A stretch of DNA of 64,000 bases from Rhodanobacter denitrificans (GTDB lineage: Bacteria; Pseudomonadota; Gammaproteobacteria; Xanthomonadales; Rhodanobacteraceae): positions 248,001-312,000 of the forward strand of contig NZ_QFWQ01000006.1 of assembly GCF_003335105.1 (NCBI RefSeq), written 5' to 3'. Below are positions 45,850 through 55,179 of this stretch, piece by piece. A program made the position numbers and the translations under genes. Numbering within the stretch: the first letter of the stretch is position 1; every line of letters begins with the position of its first letter. The notes under the pieces are model-generated. The model worked only from the letters and a program-made list of their open reading frames with translations. It had not been told where the DNA came from and did not search any database.

Positions 45850-46602
45850 ATGCGCCTGCCACGATTGCTGTTGCTGCTCGCCCTGCCTCTCGCCGCCACT
45901 CCGCTGCATGCGCAGGACCTGGCGACGACCTGTCACGCCAGCAGCAGCTACGACGTCACCCTGAAACCCGACAGCCTGCTGTTCGACCGGACCACGCCGG
46001 CGCCGTTCCACGTCGAGCTGCAGCGCGGGGTGCTGCGCACCGACGGCGCCGTGGTGCCGCAGAACGCGGAGAACGAGGACCGGCTGGCGCTGTTCGAGCG
46101 CGACCTGCGCGCGCTGGCGCCGCGGGTCCGCACGGTGGCGCGCAACGGTGTGGACATGGCGGCGCAGGCGCTGCGTGCCGAGGCCGACGGCATGCAGCTG
46201 GACGCCGCCACCCGCGCCGAGTTCGAGCGCCGGCTGGCGGCGCATGCGAACGAGCTGAAGCGCCGCATTTCGCTCAGCCAGAGCACCCGCGACTGGCAGG
46301 GCGACGCCGCCAACCAGATGATGAACCAGATCGCCGGCGACCTGCTGCCGCTGCTGGCTGGCGACCTCGGCCAGCAGGCGGTCAGCGCGGCGCTGGCCGG
46401 CGACCTGCAGGCCGCGGCCAGCCTGCGCGACCGTGCTGCCGCGCTGGCCACCGGATTGCAGCCGCGCGTGCAGGCCCGTCTGCAGGCGCTTCGCCCGCAG
46501 ATCGAGGCGCTGTGCCCGTCGATCCGGCAACTGGCATCGTTGCAGCAGGGCGTGCGCGGCGGCAACGGCCGGCCGCTGGATCTGCTGCAGATCCAGCCGT
46601 GA
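45850..46602 (+). CDS. DUF2884 (YggN-like) exported protein
   Basis: 250 residues from the ATG giving MRLPRLLLLLALPLAATPLHAQ; upstream frame has no signal character. The mature part (CHASSSYDVTLKPDSLLFDR, NEDRLALFERDLRALAPRVRT, WQGDAANQMMNQIAGDLLPLL) and the Ala/Arg-rich helices match DUF2884, named YggN in E. coli. Periplasmic by signal peptide. Function unknown. Confidence 0.78.
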   Translation: MRLPRLLLLLALPLAATPLHAQDLATTCHASSSYDVTLKPDSLLFDRTTPAPFHVELQRGVLRTDGAVVPQNAENEDRLALFERDLRALAPRVRTVARNGVDMAAQALRAEADGMQLDAATRAEFERRLAAHANELKRRISLSQSTRDWQGDAANQMMNQIAGDLLPLLAGDLGQQAVSAALAGDLQAAASLRDRAAALATGLQPRVQARLQALRPQIEALCPSIRQLASLQQGVRGGNGRPLDLLQIQP

Positions 46603-46663
46603 GCCGGTGCCGGCCAAGCCCACCTGCGGCTGACTGGCCGGCGATGAAACGCGCCAGGTTAAT

Positions 46664-46729
46664 CTCCCGCTAAGTAGGCGGGAGCGAGGATGGCCGCCGA
46701 CCAGCCACCCACCGCCCGGAGGCGGCCAT
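46664..46729 (+). promoter_or_regulatory. Hairpins upstream of and overlapping the next start codon
   Basis: CTCCCGC (46664-46670) and GCGGGAG (46678-46684) form a 7-bp stem-loop. Then ATGGCCGCC (46690-46698) pairs perfectly with GGCGGCCAT (46721-46729), and that right arm carries the end of the GGAGG Shine-Dalgarno (46718-46722) and the first two bases of the ATG at 46728. The structure would hide the translation start of the DUF2383-like gene. Confidence 0.4.
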
Positions 46730-47165
46730 GCCGCGGCGCCCGCAAGCATCCACCTGCCATGCCCTGACCCGGCGCAGCATCGACCTGCGCCAGCTGTACC
46801 GGCATGCCGCGAGGATGTGCGAACCGGGCCTGCGCATGGTGCTGAGCGACAACGCACGGACGCTGGACCTGCTGATCGCCGACCTGCAGGCGCAGTCGCG
46901 CTCCGGCGACCGGGCCTGCCTGCGTGGCAGCTGGCGGGGCGTCGTTCATCGGCATCTGGCCGGCTGGCTGGTGCATGCCGCCAGCCGCCGCGACCAGGCC
47001 TGGCTGCGCGTGCTGGCCCACGGCGAAAGCGACCTGCTGCACCGTTTCGAACACGCCATCGCGATCGCCCCGGCGGCGCCGGCGCTGGTCCTGCGGCGGC
47101 AACTGCCGCGCCTGCGCGGCATCCACCTGGACATGCACAGCCTGGCCGGCACCGCCCGTTATTGA
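46728..47165 (+). CDS. DUF2383-like (PA2169-type) four-helix protein
   Basis: 145 residues from the ATG overlapped by the hairpin. The pattern IDLRQLYRHAARMCEPGLRM, SWRGVVHRHLAGWLVHAASRRDQ, WLRVLAHGESDLLHRFEHAIA, and LPRLRGIHLDMHSL fits the all-helical PA2169/DUF2383 family, a predicted four-helix bundle. The DUF924 gene starts 8 bp after its stop. Function unknown. Confidence 0.6.
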   Translation: MPRRPQASTCHALTRRSIDLRQLYRHAARMCEPGLRMVLSDNARTLDLLIADLQAQSRSGDRACLRGSWRGVVHRHLAGWLVHAASRRDQAWLRVLAHGESDLLHRFEHAIAIAPAAPALVLRRQLPRLRGIHLDMHSLAGTARY

Positions 47166-47173
47166 TCCAAGCG

Positions 47174-47752
47174 ATGATGCCCGCGACCGCACAGGACGTT
47201 CTCGATTTCTGGTTCGACGAAGCGAACCAGGCGCACTGGTTTGCCGCCGACGCCGCGTTCGACGCGCGGATCTGCATGCACTTCGGCGCTGCCGCGGAAG
47301 CCGCCGCAGCCGGCGGCCTGGACGACTGGGCGGCCACGCCGGCCGGCTGGCTGGCCCTGCTGATCCTGCTCGACCAGTGCCCGCGCAACCTGTACCGCGG
47401 CGATGCGCGCGCGTGGACACAGGACGTCAGGGCACAGCGCCTCGCATTGTCGGGCCTGGCCCGCGGCGACGACCGGCAACTGCCGCCACTGCGGCGCGTA
47501 TTCGCCTACCTGCCGCTGGAACACGCGGAAGACCGGGCATTGCAGCAGCGATCGGTGGCCCTGTTCGAAGCGTTGCGCGCCGGCGTACCGGCAGAACAGC
47601 GCCAGCTGTTCGATGATTTCCTGGACTATGCTCGGCGCCATGCCGGGGTGATCGCGCGCTTCGGCCGCTTTCCGCATCGCAACGCCGCGCTCGATCGCCC
47701 CAGCACGCCGGAGGAAATGCGCTACCTGGCGCAGCCGGGCGCCGGTTTCTGA
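47174..47752 (+). CDS. DUF924 family protein
   Basis: 192 residues from the first of two adjacent ATGs. It shows the DUF924 signature: VLDFWFDEANQAHWF, FDARICMHFG, LALLILLDQCPRNLYRGDARAW, RRVFAYLPLEHAEDRALQ, and IARFGRFPHRNAALDR. The TPR-like helical protein is found across proteobacteria; no enzymatic role is established. It probably shares a transcript with the preceding gene. Confidence 0.85.
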   Translation: MMPATAQDVLDFWFDEANQAHWFAADAAFDARICMHFGAAAEAAAAGGLDDWAATPAGWLALLILLDQCPRNLYRGDARAWTQDVRAQRLALSGLARGDDRQLPPLRRVFAYLPLEHAEDRALQQRSVALFEALRAGVPAEQRQLFDDFLDYARRHAGVIARFGRFPHRNAALDRPSTPEEMRYLAQPGAGF

Positions 47753-47819
47753 GAGGCGGCGCGATCCGCGGGTTACGCGATTCCAGCCAGTCCGTTCCAA
47801 TCAGGCCAGGGAGCAGGTC

Positions 47820-48125
47820 ATGCGCATTCGTCTCGTCGTCGCGTTGTTCGCGTTCAGTGCCGCCGTGCATGCCTCCAGCACCTTGCGCGTCGGCAACCAG
47901 GTGCTTGCCGCCGGCGACAGCCGCGAGCGGGTGGTCGAGCTGCTGGGCAAGCCCTCGTCGAAATCGCATGCACCCAAGGCGCGCCGCCACGGTCGCCGCG
48001 GCGGCGTCCAGGTGGTGGACAAGCACCAGGGCGGCGAACAGTGGCGGTACCGCCGCGGCGACCACACGACCGTGGTGACCATCGTCGACGGCCGGGTCAG
48101 CGAGATCGAGGATCGCCGGCTCTAG
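47820..48125 (+). CDS. DUF2845 exported protein
   Basis: 101 residues. A signal peptide (MRIRLVVALFAFSAAVHASS) precedes a short basic protein: RVGNQVLAAGDSRERVVELLGKP, EQWRYRRGDHTTVVTIVDGRVSEIE. This small beta-rich domain is DUF2845, related in style to the SmpA/OmlA fold in which a GxS..V.LLGxP motif appears. Periplasmic, function unknown. Confidence 0.75.
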   Translation: MRIRLVVALFAFSAAVHASSTLRVGNQVLAAGDSRERVVELLGKPSSKSHAPKARRHGRRGGVQVVDKHQGGEQWRYRRGDHTTVVTIVDGRVSEIEDRRL

Positions 48126-48219
48126 CCGTCCGTAGGGGGTACCCGCACCGCCCGCGATGGCGATGTCGTCGCGGTTCTCCTGCTAGGCTGGCCTCCGGTT
48201 TTTTTCGGAAGGCGAGACC

Positions 48220-49068
48220 ATGTCCGATGTTTCCGTCGCGCCGGCAGTGGCTCGTGCGATGTCTGCCTACTCCGACCAGGCGGTGCAGATCGGCTTGCAC
48301 CTGCTCGGCGCCCTGCTGGTGCTGCTGGTCGGCATGTGGGTGGCGCGCCGGCTGGCCAATGTCGTGCAGGGTGCGCTGGGCCGCGCCAATTTCGATTCCA
48401 CGCTCAGCGGCTTCCTGCGCAACCTCACCTACGGCGTGCTGGTTGCCCTGCTGCTGGTGACCGCGCTGGGTGTGCTGGGTGTGCCCTCGGCGCCGATGGT
48501 CGCCGCGCTCGGCACGGCGGGGCTGGCGATCGGCCTGGCTCTGCAGGGTTCGCTCAGCAACCTGGCCTGGGGCGTGTTGCTGGTGGTGTTCCGGCCGTTC
48601 CGGGTCGGCGACTACGTGAGTGCCGGCGGCAGCGAAGGCACGGTGCATGCCATCAACCTGATGCATACGCAGCTGATCCTGCCGGACAACCGCGAGGCGA
48701 TCCTGCCGAACGCGAAGATCGGCGGCGATGTCATCCTCAACTACAACCGCCTGGGCTCGCGGCGCTTCGAGCTGAAGCTCGGCATCGCCTACCGCGACGA
48801 CACGGACCGGGTGATGGCGGTGATCACGCAACTGATGGCTGCGGACGCGCGGGTTCTGAAGGAGCCGGCCCCCGGCGTGTGGATCGAGAGCCTGGCCACG
48901 CAGACGGTGAACCTGGTGCTGCGCGGCTGGACCCGCAGCGCCGACAACTGGAGCACACAGACCGACCTGCTGCATGCGATCAAGCGGCAGATCGATGCAC
49001 GGCAGATCAGCGTCCCGGCGGGTCCGCAGGAAGTCACCCTGGTGCGGGGCGCACCGAAGGCCGACTGA
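48220..49068 (+). CDS. Small-conductance mechanosensitive channel (MscS family)
   Basis: 282 residues, near the E. coli MscS length. TM1 VQIGLHLLGALLVLLVGMW, TM2 YGVLVALLLVTALGVLG, and the pore-lining TM3 ALGTAGLAIGLALQGSLSNLAWGVLLVVF. The conserved beta domain FRVGDYVSAGGSEGTVHAINLMHTQLILPDNREAILPN follows and then the C-terminal alpha-beta region. It releases osmolytes at hypo-osmotic shock. Its stop is 2 bp from the convergent stop of the ABC permease fusion. Confidence 0.93.
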   Translation: MSDVSVAPAVARAMSAYSDQAVQIGLHLLGALLVLLVGMWVARRLANVVQGALGRANFDSTLSGFLRNLTYGVLVALLLVTALGVLGVPSAPMVAALGTAGLAIGLALQGSLSNLAWGVLLVVFRPFRVGDYVSAGGSEGTVHAINLMHTQLILPDNREAILPNAKIGGDVILNYNRLGSRRFELKLGIAYRDDTDRVMAVITQLMAADARVLKEPAPGVWIESLATQTVNLVLRGWTRSADNWSTQTDLLHAIKRQIDARQISVPAGPQEVTLVRGAPKAD

Positions 49069-49070
49069 GC

Positions 49071-52000
49071 CTACGGCACCGTCACCGCGCGGCGGTTGTC
49101 GCTGGAGACCTTGTCGATCAGTTCGTTGTACGGGTCGATGCCGGCCAGTGCGGGCTTGCCGTCGACGGTGACGGTGAGCGTGCTGTCGCCGTCGGGCAGC
49201 AGGCGCTTTTCCAGGTACAGCGGCTTGCCGTCCCTGCCGTTGCCCGGGGACGCGGCGAACACGCCGACCTCGATCGGGATGTCCGGCTTCGCCGCGGTTT
49301 CCTTGCCGGTGCCGTCGACGTAGACCTTGCCGGCGTGCACCCGCAGGGTCACTTCGTACCTGCCGTTCGGCAGCTTCTTCGCGGTGGCGTCAATGAGGCG
49401 GTTGTCGAACAGGGTGATCTTCCAGAAGAAATCGTCCAGCAGTCCGCGCCACTTCGGATCGACGGCCTTCGCCAGTGCATCCATGAACTCCCGCGACGTG
49501 GTGTACGGCGGCTGCTGGAAGCCCTTGTCGAGCAGGAACTGCTTCAGCATCGCGTTCAGCGTGCCTTCGCCGAGGTAGTCCTGCAACGCGTAGAACACCA
49601 GCGAGCCTTTCCGGTAGTGGATGTACTGCTGGTTCTCCACCTTGGCCAGCGGCTCCTCGGCCAGTTTCTCGGTGGCGCGGCCGGCCAGGTAGCCGTCCAG
49701 TTCGTATTTCAGGAACTTGTGCATCTGGTCGGCGCCGTACTTGTGCTTCATCACCATCAGCGCCGAATACTGCGCCAGCGACTCGCTGAGCATGGTCGAA
49801 CCCTGCATGTTCGCGCCGATCACCCGGTGCGCCCACCACTGGTGCGCTACCTCGTGCGCGGTGACGTAGTAGACGTAGTCGATCTTGCTCTTGTCGCGCA
49901 GGTCGGCGATGAAGCCGATCGACTCGGAATACGGGATGGTGTTGGCGAACGACTGCGCGAAGCCGGCGTAGTTCGGGAACTCAAGGATGCGCAGCTGCTT
50001 GAACTGGTACGGCGTGAAGTTCGCGTCGTCGTAGTCCAGCGCGTCCTTCGCGCCCTGGATCATCCGCTCCACGTTCCAGGCGTGCGCGGGGTTGTAGTAC
50101 ACCGCGATGTCCACGCCCTTCCACGTCTCGTGCTTCACCGCGTAGCGCGCCGACAGATACAAGAAGAACGGCAGCATCGGCTGGTCCGTCCCGTCCTGGG
50201 CCATCGTGTAGTGGAAATAGCGCCGGCCGTTGGCCGTCCATTCCTTCTGCAGCGTTCCCGGCGCGATGGCGATCTGGTCGGGCGTGGTGGAAACGGTGGT
50301 GTCGAAGCTGATCCAGTCCGCGTCGTTGCTGATGTAGGTGTCCGCACGCGCCTTCTGGTCGCCCAGCTTCGGCATCCGCGGCACCCCGGCGGAAAGTCCG
50401 TACTTGCGGCGGTCGTTGCGATCGGTGAGTTGCGTTCGGGCCTGGTAGCCGAACTGCGGCATCATGGCGTTGTTGAAGAACGTGCCGTTGTGGGCGAGGA
50501 ACTGGCCTTCCGGACTGTTGGTGAAGCCCTTCGGCGCGTATTCCAGCGTGAAATCGAACGCCATCGACGCACCCGGCGCCAGCGGCGTCTTCAGCCGGTA
50601 GATGCTGTACCCGAGCTCCTTGTCCGCGCTGACCGTGTCGTGCGGCGCGAGCGCCAGCGACTTCACGGTGAATTCGTCGGCGAAGTTCACGTGCAGCTCG
50701 CTGATCGGCGCAGCGTGCTTGTTGACCAGGATGTAGTGGCCGCGGATCTCCAGCCGGCGCCGGTAGGGGAAGATGTCCACGTCGGCCTTCACCGCAGTGA
50801 TGCGCGGCTGCGGCAGGTCCTTGTACTTCGAGTACTTCTTCTCGTAGTCGGCGCGCTGGATCGTCTTCGCCACGCTGCTCTGGAAGTGATTCAGCACGTT
50901 GGTGTTGTAGTAGATCCACGCGCCGCTGCCGACGAACGCAAGCAGCGCCGTGGCCAGCATGATCTTCGCCGGCGTATGCAGCCTCGTGCGCGCTTCGCGC
51001 AGGCGTTCGCGCCACGACTGCCCGGTGCCGCGCACCCAGAGCAGCGCGGCGAGCACCAGCAGCGCCACGGCCAAGCAGGCCCAGTAGAAATCGAACCACA
51101 GCACGGCCGGGAGGAAATGGCCGAAGCCGTTCATGTCCGAGTACGGCAGGCCCGGCGCGCTGCCGTAGTTGTACAGGTTCTGCTCCCAGTGCAGCAGGTC
51201 GAAGCCGATCGTGCCCAGTACCAGCCACACGATGGTCAGCAGGTAGCCGAGGAACTTGTTGTTGGCGACCACCTGCAGGAACAGCGCCAGCACCGCCAGC
51301 AGCACGAACGGGATCGCATTCAGCGCCAGCGTGGCCAGGTACAGCCCCGGTTCCAGCTGCGTGTAGCCGTGGCCCAGCTGCCAGCCGATGCCCACCACGG
51401 CGCCGATCAGCAGGAACGCGGCGATCACCGCCAGCAGCGCGCCCAGCTTGGCGGTCAGCGGTACCCAGTCCGGCACCGGGAACGCGTCCGTGACTTCGGC
51501 CGAGCGCTGGCTGCGCTCGCGCCACACCAGCTCGCCGGCGTAGAACGTGATGATGATGTACAGCAGCCACTGGAAGCCGCCGCGCACGTTCTCCAGCACC
51601 TGGTGCGTCACCGGCCAGGTGGCCGTGCCGTAGATCCGGCTGGACAGCGCCAGCGCGAAGACCAGGTTGAACAAGCCGAGCGCCAGCATGATCAGGAACG
51701 GCGCCCCACGTAGCACGCCCAGGGTGTCGAACGCGAACTGCGTGCGCAGTTGCAGCAGGTGCGTGCGCAGGTCGTCGGCCAGCCGCACCTTCGGCAGCAC
51801 CAGCGCGGCGGCGGCCTGCGGGCGCAGCATCGGCGGCTCCGTCCGCTTCCTTCGCCGCGGCAGCTGCAGGCCTTCGCGGTTCGGCCGGAACAGCGCCATG
51901 GTGGCGCCCAGCATGGCCATGCCCACCGCGCCCCACAGCACGCGGTTGAACAGCAGCACGCCGCCCAGCGCCGGCAGCTCGTGGTTGGCCTGGTCCGCCG

Positions 52001-52670
52001 ACCAGTAGCGCGTGACCAGGGCCAGCGTGCGGCCGCCGAACGGGTCGAGCATGGCGGCGATGACATGGTTGTTGACGTCGCGGGTCAGCAGGCCGACCAC
52101 GGAGTTCAGCACGAAGTAGACGATCAGGCCGATGTAGGTGGCCAGCAGCGAGCGCGTGGTGGTCGCGAGCAGGAACAGCAGCGCGGCGATGAACAGCAGG
52201 TCCGGCACCACCATCACGCCGAACGCCCACGCGTAGCCGTGCCAGCTCGCCGGGCCCAGCCGCGCCGCGTCGATCCATGGCATCAGGCCGCCGATGGCCA
52301 GGCCCAGCGCGCAGGCCAGCATGACCGCCAGCGCGGCGAGACCGCCGGCGGCGAAGCGGCCGCCGAGGTAGGCGCCGCGGCTGATCGGCGTGGTGAAGAA
52401 CAGTTCGGACGTGCGCTGGTCGAAATCGCGCAGCGCCGCACCGGCCACGAACACCGTGACCAGGAAGGTGCTGAGCACGCTGAGCACGCCGAGCAGCCGC
52501 GCGATCACCAGCGGGGCGTTGCGCAGCACGTTGCCGCTGGCGCCGCCGACGATCACCGCATCGGTGCTGGCCAGCGCGAACGCCAGCGAGCCGAACACCG
52601 CCGCGACGATCCAGAACAGCGGCGCCCTGAGCTGCTGGCGCAGTTCGAAACGAAGTATCTCGAAGAACAT
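49071..52670 (-). CDS. ABC transporter permease fused to M1-family metallopeptidase
   Basis: 1199 residues. N-terminal ABC-2-type permease: MFFEILRFELRQQLRAPLFW, a long insertion and about 12 TM segments across the first ~600 residues in two sets. The C-terminal half (~620-1199) is an M1 aminopeptidase-like domain with HEVAHQWWAHRVIG (H939) and the third zinc ligand Glu in TMLSESLAQY (19 residues later). The classical GAMEN exopeptidase motif is not seen. Such fusions are known in some bacteria, but the coupled function is unclear. The ATPase partner lies just upstream (31 bp). Confidence 0.88.
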   Translation of the reverse strand: MFFEILRFELRQQLRAPLFWIVAAVFGSLAFALASTDAVIVGGASGNVLRNAPLVIARLLGVLSVLSTFLVTVFVAGAALRDFDQRTSELFFTTPISRGAYLGGRFAAGGLAALAVMLACALGLAIGGLMPWIDAARLGPASWHGYAWAFGVMVVPDLLFIAALLFLLATTTRSLLATYIGLIVYFVLNSVVGLLTRDVNNHVIAAMLDPFGGRTLALVTRYWSADQANHELPALGGVLLFNRVLWGAVGMAMLGATMALFRPNREGLQLPRRRKRTEPPMLRPQAAAALVLPKVRLADDLRTHLLQLRTQFAFDTLGVLRGAPFLIMLALGLFNLVFALALSSRIYGTATWPVTHQVLENVRGGFQWLLYIIITFYAGELVWRERSQRSAEVTDAFPVPDWVPLTAKLGALLAVIAAFLLIGAVVGIGWQLGHGYTQLEPGLYLATLALNAIPFVLLAVLALFLQVVANNKFLGYLLTIVWLVLGTIGFDLLHWEQNLYNYGSAPGLPYSDMNGFGHFLPAVLWFDFYWACLAVALLVLAALLWVRGTGQSWRERLREARTRLHTPAKIMLATALLAFVGSGAWIYYNTNVLNHFQSSVAKTIQRADYEKKYSKYKDLPQPRITAVKADVDIFPYRRRLEIRGHYILVNKHAAPISELHVNFADEFTVKSLALAPHDTVSADKELGYSIYRLKTPLAPGASMAFDFTLEYAPKGFTNSPEGQFLAHNGTFFNNAMMPQFGYQARTQLTDRNDRRKYGLSAGVPRMPKLGDQKARADTYISNDADWISFDTTVSTTPDQIAIAPGTLQKEWTANGRRYFHYTMAQDGTDQPMLPFFLYLSARYAVKHETWKGVDIAVYYNPAHAWNVERMIQGAKDALDYDDANFTPYQFKQLRILEFPNYAGFAQSFANTIPYSESIGFIADLRDKSKIDYVYYVTAHEVAHQWWAHRVIGANMQGSTMLSESLAQYSALMVMKHKYGADQMHKFLKYELDGYLAGRATEKLAEEPLAKVENQQYIHYRKGSLVFYALQDYLGEGTLNAMLKQFLLDKGFQQPPYTTSREFMDALAKAVDPKWRGLLDDFFWKITLFDNRLIDATAKKLPNGRYEVTLRVHAGKVYVDGTGKETAAKPDIPIEVGVFAASPGNGRDGKPLYLEKRLLPDGDSTLTVTVDGKPALAGIDPYNELIDKVSSDNRRAVTVP

Positions 52671-52701
52671 CGGTATTCCCGTCCGTGTTTCGAAGATGGC
52701 G

Positions 52702-53586
52702 TCAGGCGGCGCGGGCGGTGGCCTGTGCGCGCAGGCGGCCGAAGTAGACGTCCTCCAGGTCGGGCGCCACGGGTTCGAAGCCTTCTTCCGGCAGCGCGTC
52801 GGCCAGCACGTGCAGCAGGGTGCGGCCGCCGGCGAGGCGGGTGGACAGGATGTTCATGCGGGCGCGGTAGCCGTCCAGCTCGGCCTTGTCGATCGTGCGC
52901 CGCCACACGCGGCCTTCGAGCGAGCGGATCGCCTCGACCGGCTCGCCGCTGAGCAGCACCTGGCCCTGGCCGATGATCGCCATGCGCGGGCACAGGTCGG
53001 TGACGTCCTCCACGATGTGGGTGGACAGGATCACCACCACCCGCTCGCCGATCTCGGCCAGCAGGTTGAGGAAGCGGTTGCGCTCCTCCGGGTCGAGCCC
53101 GGCGGTGGGCTCGTCCACGATCACCAGCCGCGGGTCGCCGATCAGCGCCTGGGCGATGCCGAAGCGCTGGCGCATGCCGCCGGAGTAGGTGCCGAGCTTG
53201 CGCTTGCGCACGTCCCACAGGTTCACCTGGCGCAGCAGCGATTCCACCAGCTCGCGCCGCTCAGCCCTTGCGGTGACACCCTTGAGCACGGCGAAGTGCT
53301 CCAGCATCGCCTCGGCCGAGACCTTCGGGTAGACGCCGAATTCCTGCGGCAGGTAGCCGAGCAGGCGGCGGGTGGCCTGCTTGTCGGCCAGCAGGTCCAT
53401 CCCGCCCAGCCGGATCGTGCCTTCGTCCGGATCCTGCAGCGTGGCGATGGTGCGCATCAGCGAGGACTTGCCGGCGCCGTTCGGGCCGAGCAGGCCGAAC
53501 ATGCCGCAGGGGATGTCCAGTGACACGCCGCGCAGCGCCCGCACGCCGTTGGCGTAGGTCTTCGACAGGTCGCGAATGGTCAGCAT
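52702..53586 (-). CDS. ABC transporter ATP-binding protein
   Basis: 294 residues from the ATG giving MLTIRDLSKTYANGVRALRG; a far longer frame upstream is spurious. Walker A GPNGAGKSS, Q-loop LPQEFG, signature YSGGMRQRFG, Walker B LVIVDEPTAGLD and the switch His in STHIVEDV are all intact. It is the partner of the downstream permease/peptidase fusion, and the two would assemble as an exporter or extruder of unknown substrate. Confidence 0.95.
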   Translation of the reverse strand: MLTIRDLSKTYANGVRALRGVSLDIPCGMFGLLGPNGAGKSSLMRTIATLQDPDEGTIRLGGMDLLADKQATRRLLGYLPQEFGVYPKVSAEAMLEHFAVLKGVTARAERRELVESLLRQVNLWDVRKRKLGTYSGGMRQRFGIAQALIGDPRLVIVDEPTAGLDPEERNRFLNLLAEIGERVVVILSTHIVEDVTDLCPRMAIIGQGQVLLSGEPVEAIRSLEGRVWRRTIDKAELDGYRARMNILSTRLAGGRTLLHVLADALPEEGFEPVAPDLEDVYFGRLRAQATARAA

Positions 53587-53673
53587 GGGGTGTTTTCCTG
53601 CGCCGCCATGCGGCAGGGTCATGCGGGTCAGGTTACGGGAAGGGGGCGGCCCGGTGCGTGCGCTCAAGGTCAT

Positions 53674-53685
53674 GCATACGTATGC
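53674..53685. promoter_or_regulatory. Perfect palindrome between ABC ATPase and aceF
   Basis: GCATACGTATGC (53674-53685) is a 12-bp perfect palindrome in the 222-bp divergent spacer, 88 bp from the ATPase start and about 125 bp from aceF. CATG words flank it. It could be an operator for either transcription unit. Confidence 0.3.
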
Positions 53686-53808
53686 GCATGGTAAATGGCG
53701 CGGCGACCCCACGATCCGGGCATACGGATCGGCCCTGCCTTCGTTATGATTGAACTCTTGTATGCGGCCGCCATCCCCGAGCGGCACGCCATCGCCGCAG
53801 GAGTCACC

Positions 53809-55164
53809 ATGGCCGACCTCAAAGAAGCCCGCGTTCCCGATATCGGCCACGCGGACGTTCCCGTCATCGAAGTGCTGGTCAAGGCCGGCGACCGGGTGGA
53901 GAAGGAACAGAGCCTGATCACGCTGGAATCGGACAAGGCGACGATGGAAGTGCCTTCGCCGTTCGCGGGCACGGTGAAGGAAATGAAGTTGAAGGTGGGC
54001 GATGAGGTTTCCGAGGGCGCGGTGATCGCGGTCATCGAGGCCGATGGCGCAGCCGCCGAGGCGGTCGCCACCAAGCCCGCCGCAGCGGCTCCAGTCCCAG
54101 CTCCGGCCCCGGCGGCGCCTGCACCGGCACCCGCCGCAGCCAAGCCCGCGCCGATCGCCGGCCAGGGCGCGCAGCCGGGCAACGCGCCCGAGGGCGACGT
54201 GTCGCCGCAGGCGCGCCCGCCGATGGATGCCAGCATCGTGATGCCCGGCGACGCGCCATACGCCAGCCCGGCGATCCGCGCTTTCGCGCGCGAGCTGGGC
54301 GTGGATATCCAGCAGGTGAAGGGCAGCGGCCGCGGCGGCCGCATCCAGCGCGAGGACGTCAGCGCCTACGTCAAGCACGCGCTCGCTTCCGGCGCGCGTC
54401 CGGTGGCCGGCGCCGCCGCCTCGGTGGGTGGCCTGAACCTGCTGCCGTGGCCGAAGGTCGACTTCGCCAAGTTCGGCGAGATCGAGGAGAAGCAGCTGTC
54501 GCGCATCCAGAAGATCTCCGGCGCGAACCTGGCGCGCAACTGGGCGATGATCCCGCATGTCACCCAGCACGAGGACGCCGACATCACCGAGATGGATGCG
54601 TTCCGCAAGCAGCTTGGCGCCGAGAACAAGGACCTCAAGATCAGCCCGCTGGTGTTCCAGATCAAGGCGGTGGTGGCGGCGCTCAAGGCGTTCCCGCAGT
54701 TCAACGCCTCGCTCGACGAGTCCGGCGAGAAGCTGATCCTGAAGAAGTACTTCCACATCGGCATCGCGGTGGACACGCCTGACGGCCTGGTGGTGCCGGT
54801 GATCCGCGATTGCGACAAGAAGGGCCTGCTCGAGCTGGCCCGCGACCTGGCCGAGATCTCGAAGAAGGCACGCGACAAGAAGCTCGGCCCGGCCGAGATG
54901 TCCGGCGGCTGCTTCTCGATCAGCTCGCTCGGCGGCATCGGCGGCACCTACTTCACGCCGATCGTCAACGCGCCGGAAGTGGCCATCCTCGGCGTCTCCA
55001 AGTCGGTGACCAAGCCGGTGTGGAACGGCAAGGAATTCGCGCCGCGGCTGATCCTGCCGCTGTCGCTGTCGTACGACCACCGGGTGATCGACGGCGCGCT
55101 CGCCGCGCGCTTCGCCAGCTTCCTCGCCAACCAGCTCGGCGACATCCGCCGGCTGCTGCTCTGA
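53809..55164 (+). CDS. aceF: Dihydrolipoamide acetyltransferase E2 of pyruvate dehydrogenase
   Basis: 451 residues from the ATG giving [18 protein letters not shown], after GCAGGAG. One lipoyl domain (lipoyl Lys in [15 protein letters not shown]), an Ala/Pro linker, a peripheral-subunit-binding domain ([29 protein letters not shown]) and a catalytic core with [10 protein letters not shown] (H424, D428). E. coli E2 has three lipoyl domains; one is the common xanthomonad form. It transfers acetyl from E1 to CoA. lpdA starts 15 bp downstream in the same operon. Confidence 0.96.
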   Translation: MADLKEARVPDIGHADVPVIEVLVKAGDRVEKEQSLITLESDKATMEVPSPFAGTVKEMKLKVGDEVSEGAVIAVIEADGAAAEAVATKPAAAAPVPAPAPAAPAPAPAAAKPAPIAGQGAQPGNAPEGDVSPQARPPMDASIVMPGDAPYASPAIRAFARELGVDIQQVKGSGRGGRIQREDVSAYVKHALASGARPVAGAAASVGGLNLLPWPKVDFAKFGEIEEKQLSRIQKISGANLARNWAMIPHVTQHEDADITEMDAFRKQLGAENKDLKISPLVFQIKAVVAALKAFPQFNASLDESGEKLILKKYFHIGIAVDTPDGLVVPVIRDCDKKGLLELARDLAEISKKARDKKLGPAEMSGGCFSISSLGGIGGTYFTPIVNAPEVAILGVSKSVTKPVWNGKEFAPRLILPLSLSYDHRVIDGALAARFASFLANQLGDIRRLLL

Positions 55165-55179
55165 CCGGAGGCGACGACG

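Noticed and set aside
48336-51713. 1125-codon plus-strand frame opposite the ABC permease-peptidase fusion
   Set aside because: Shadow of the real minus-strand gene and of MscS; no motifs, biased composition.
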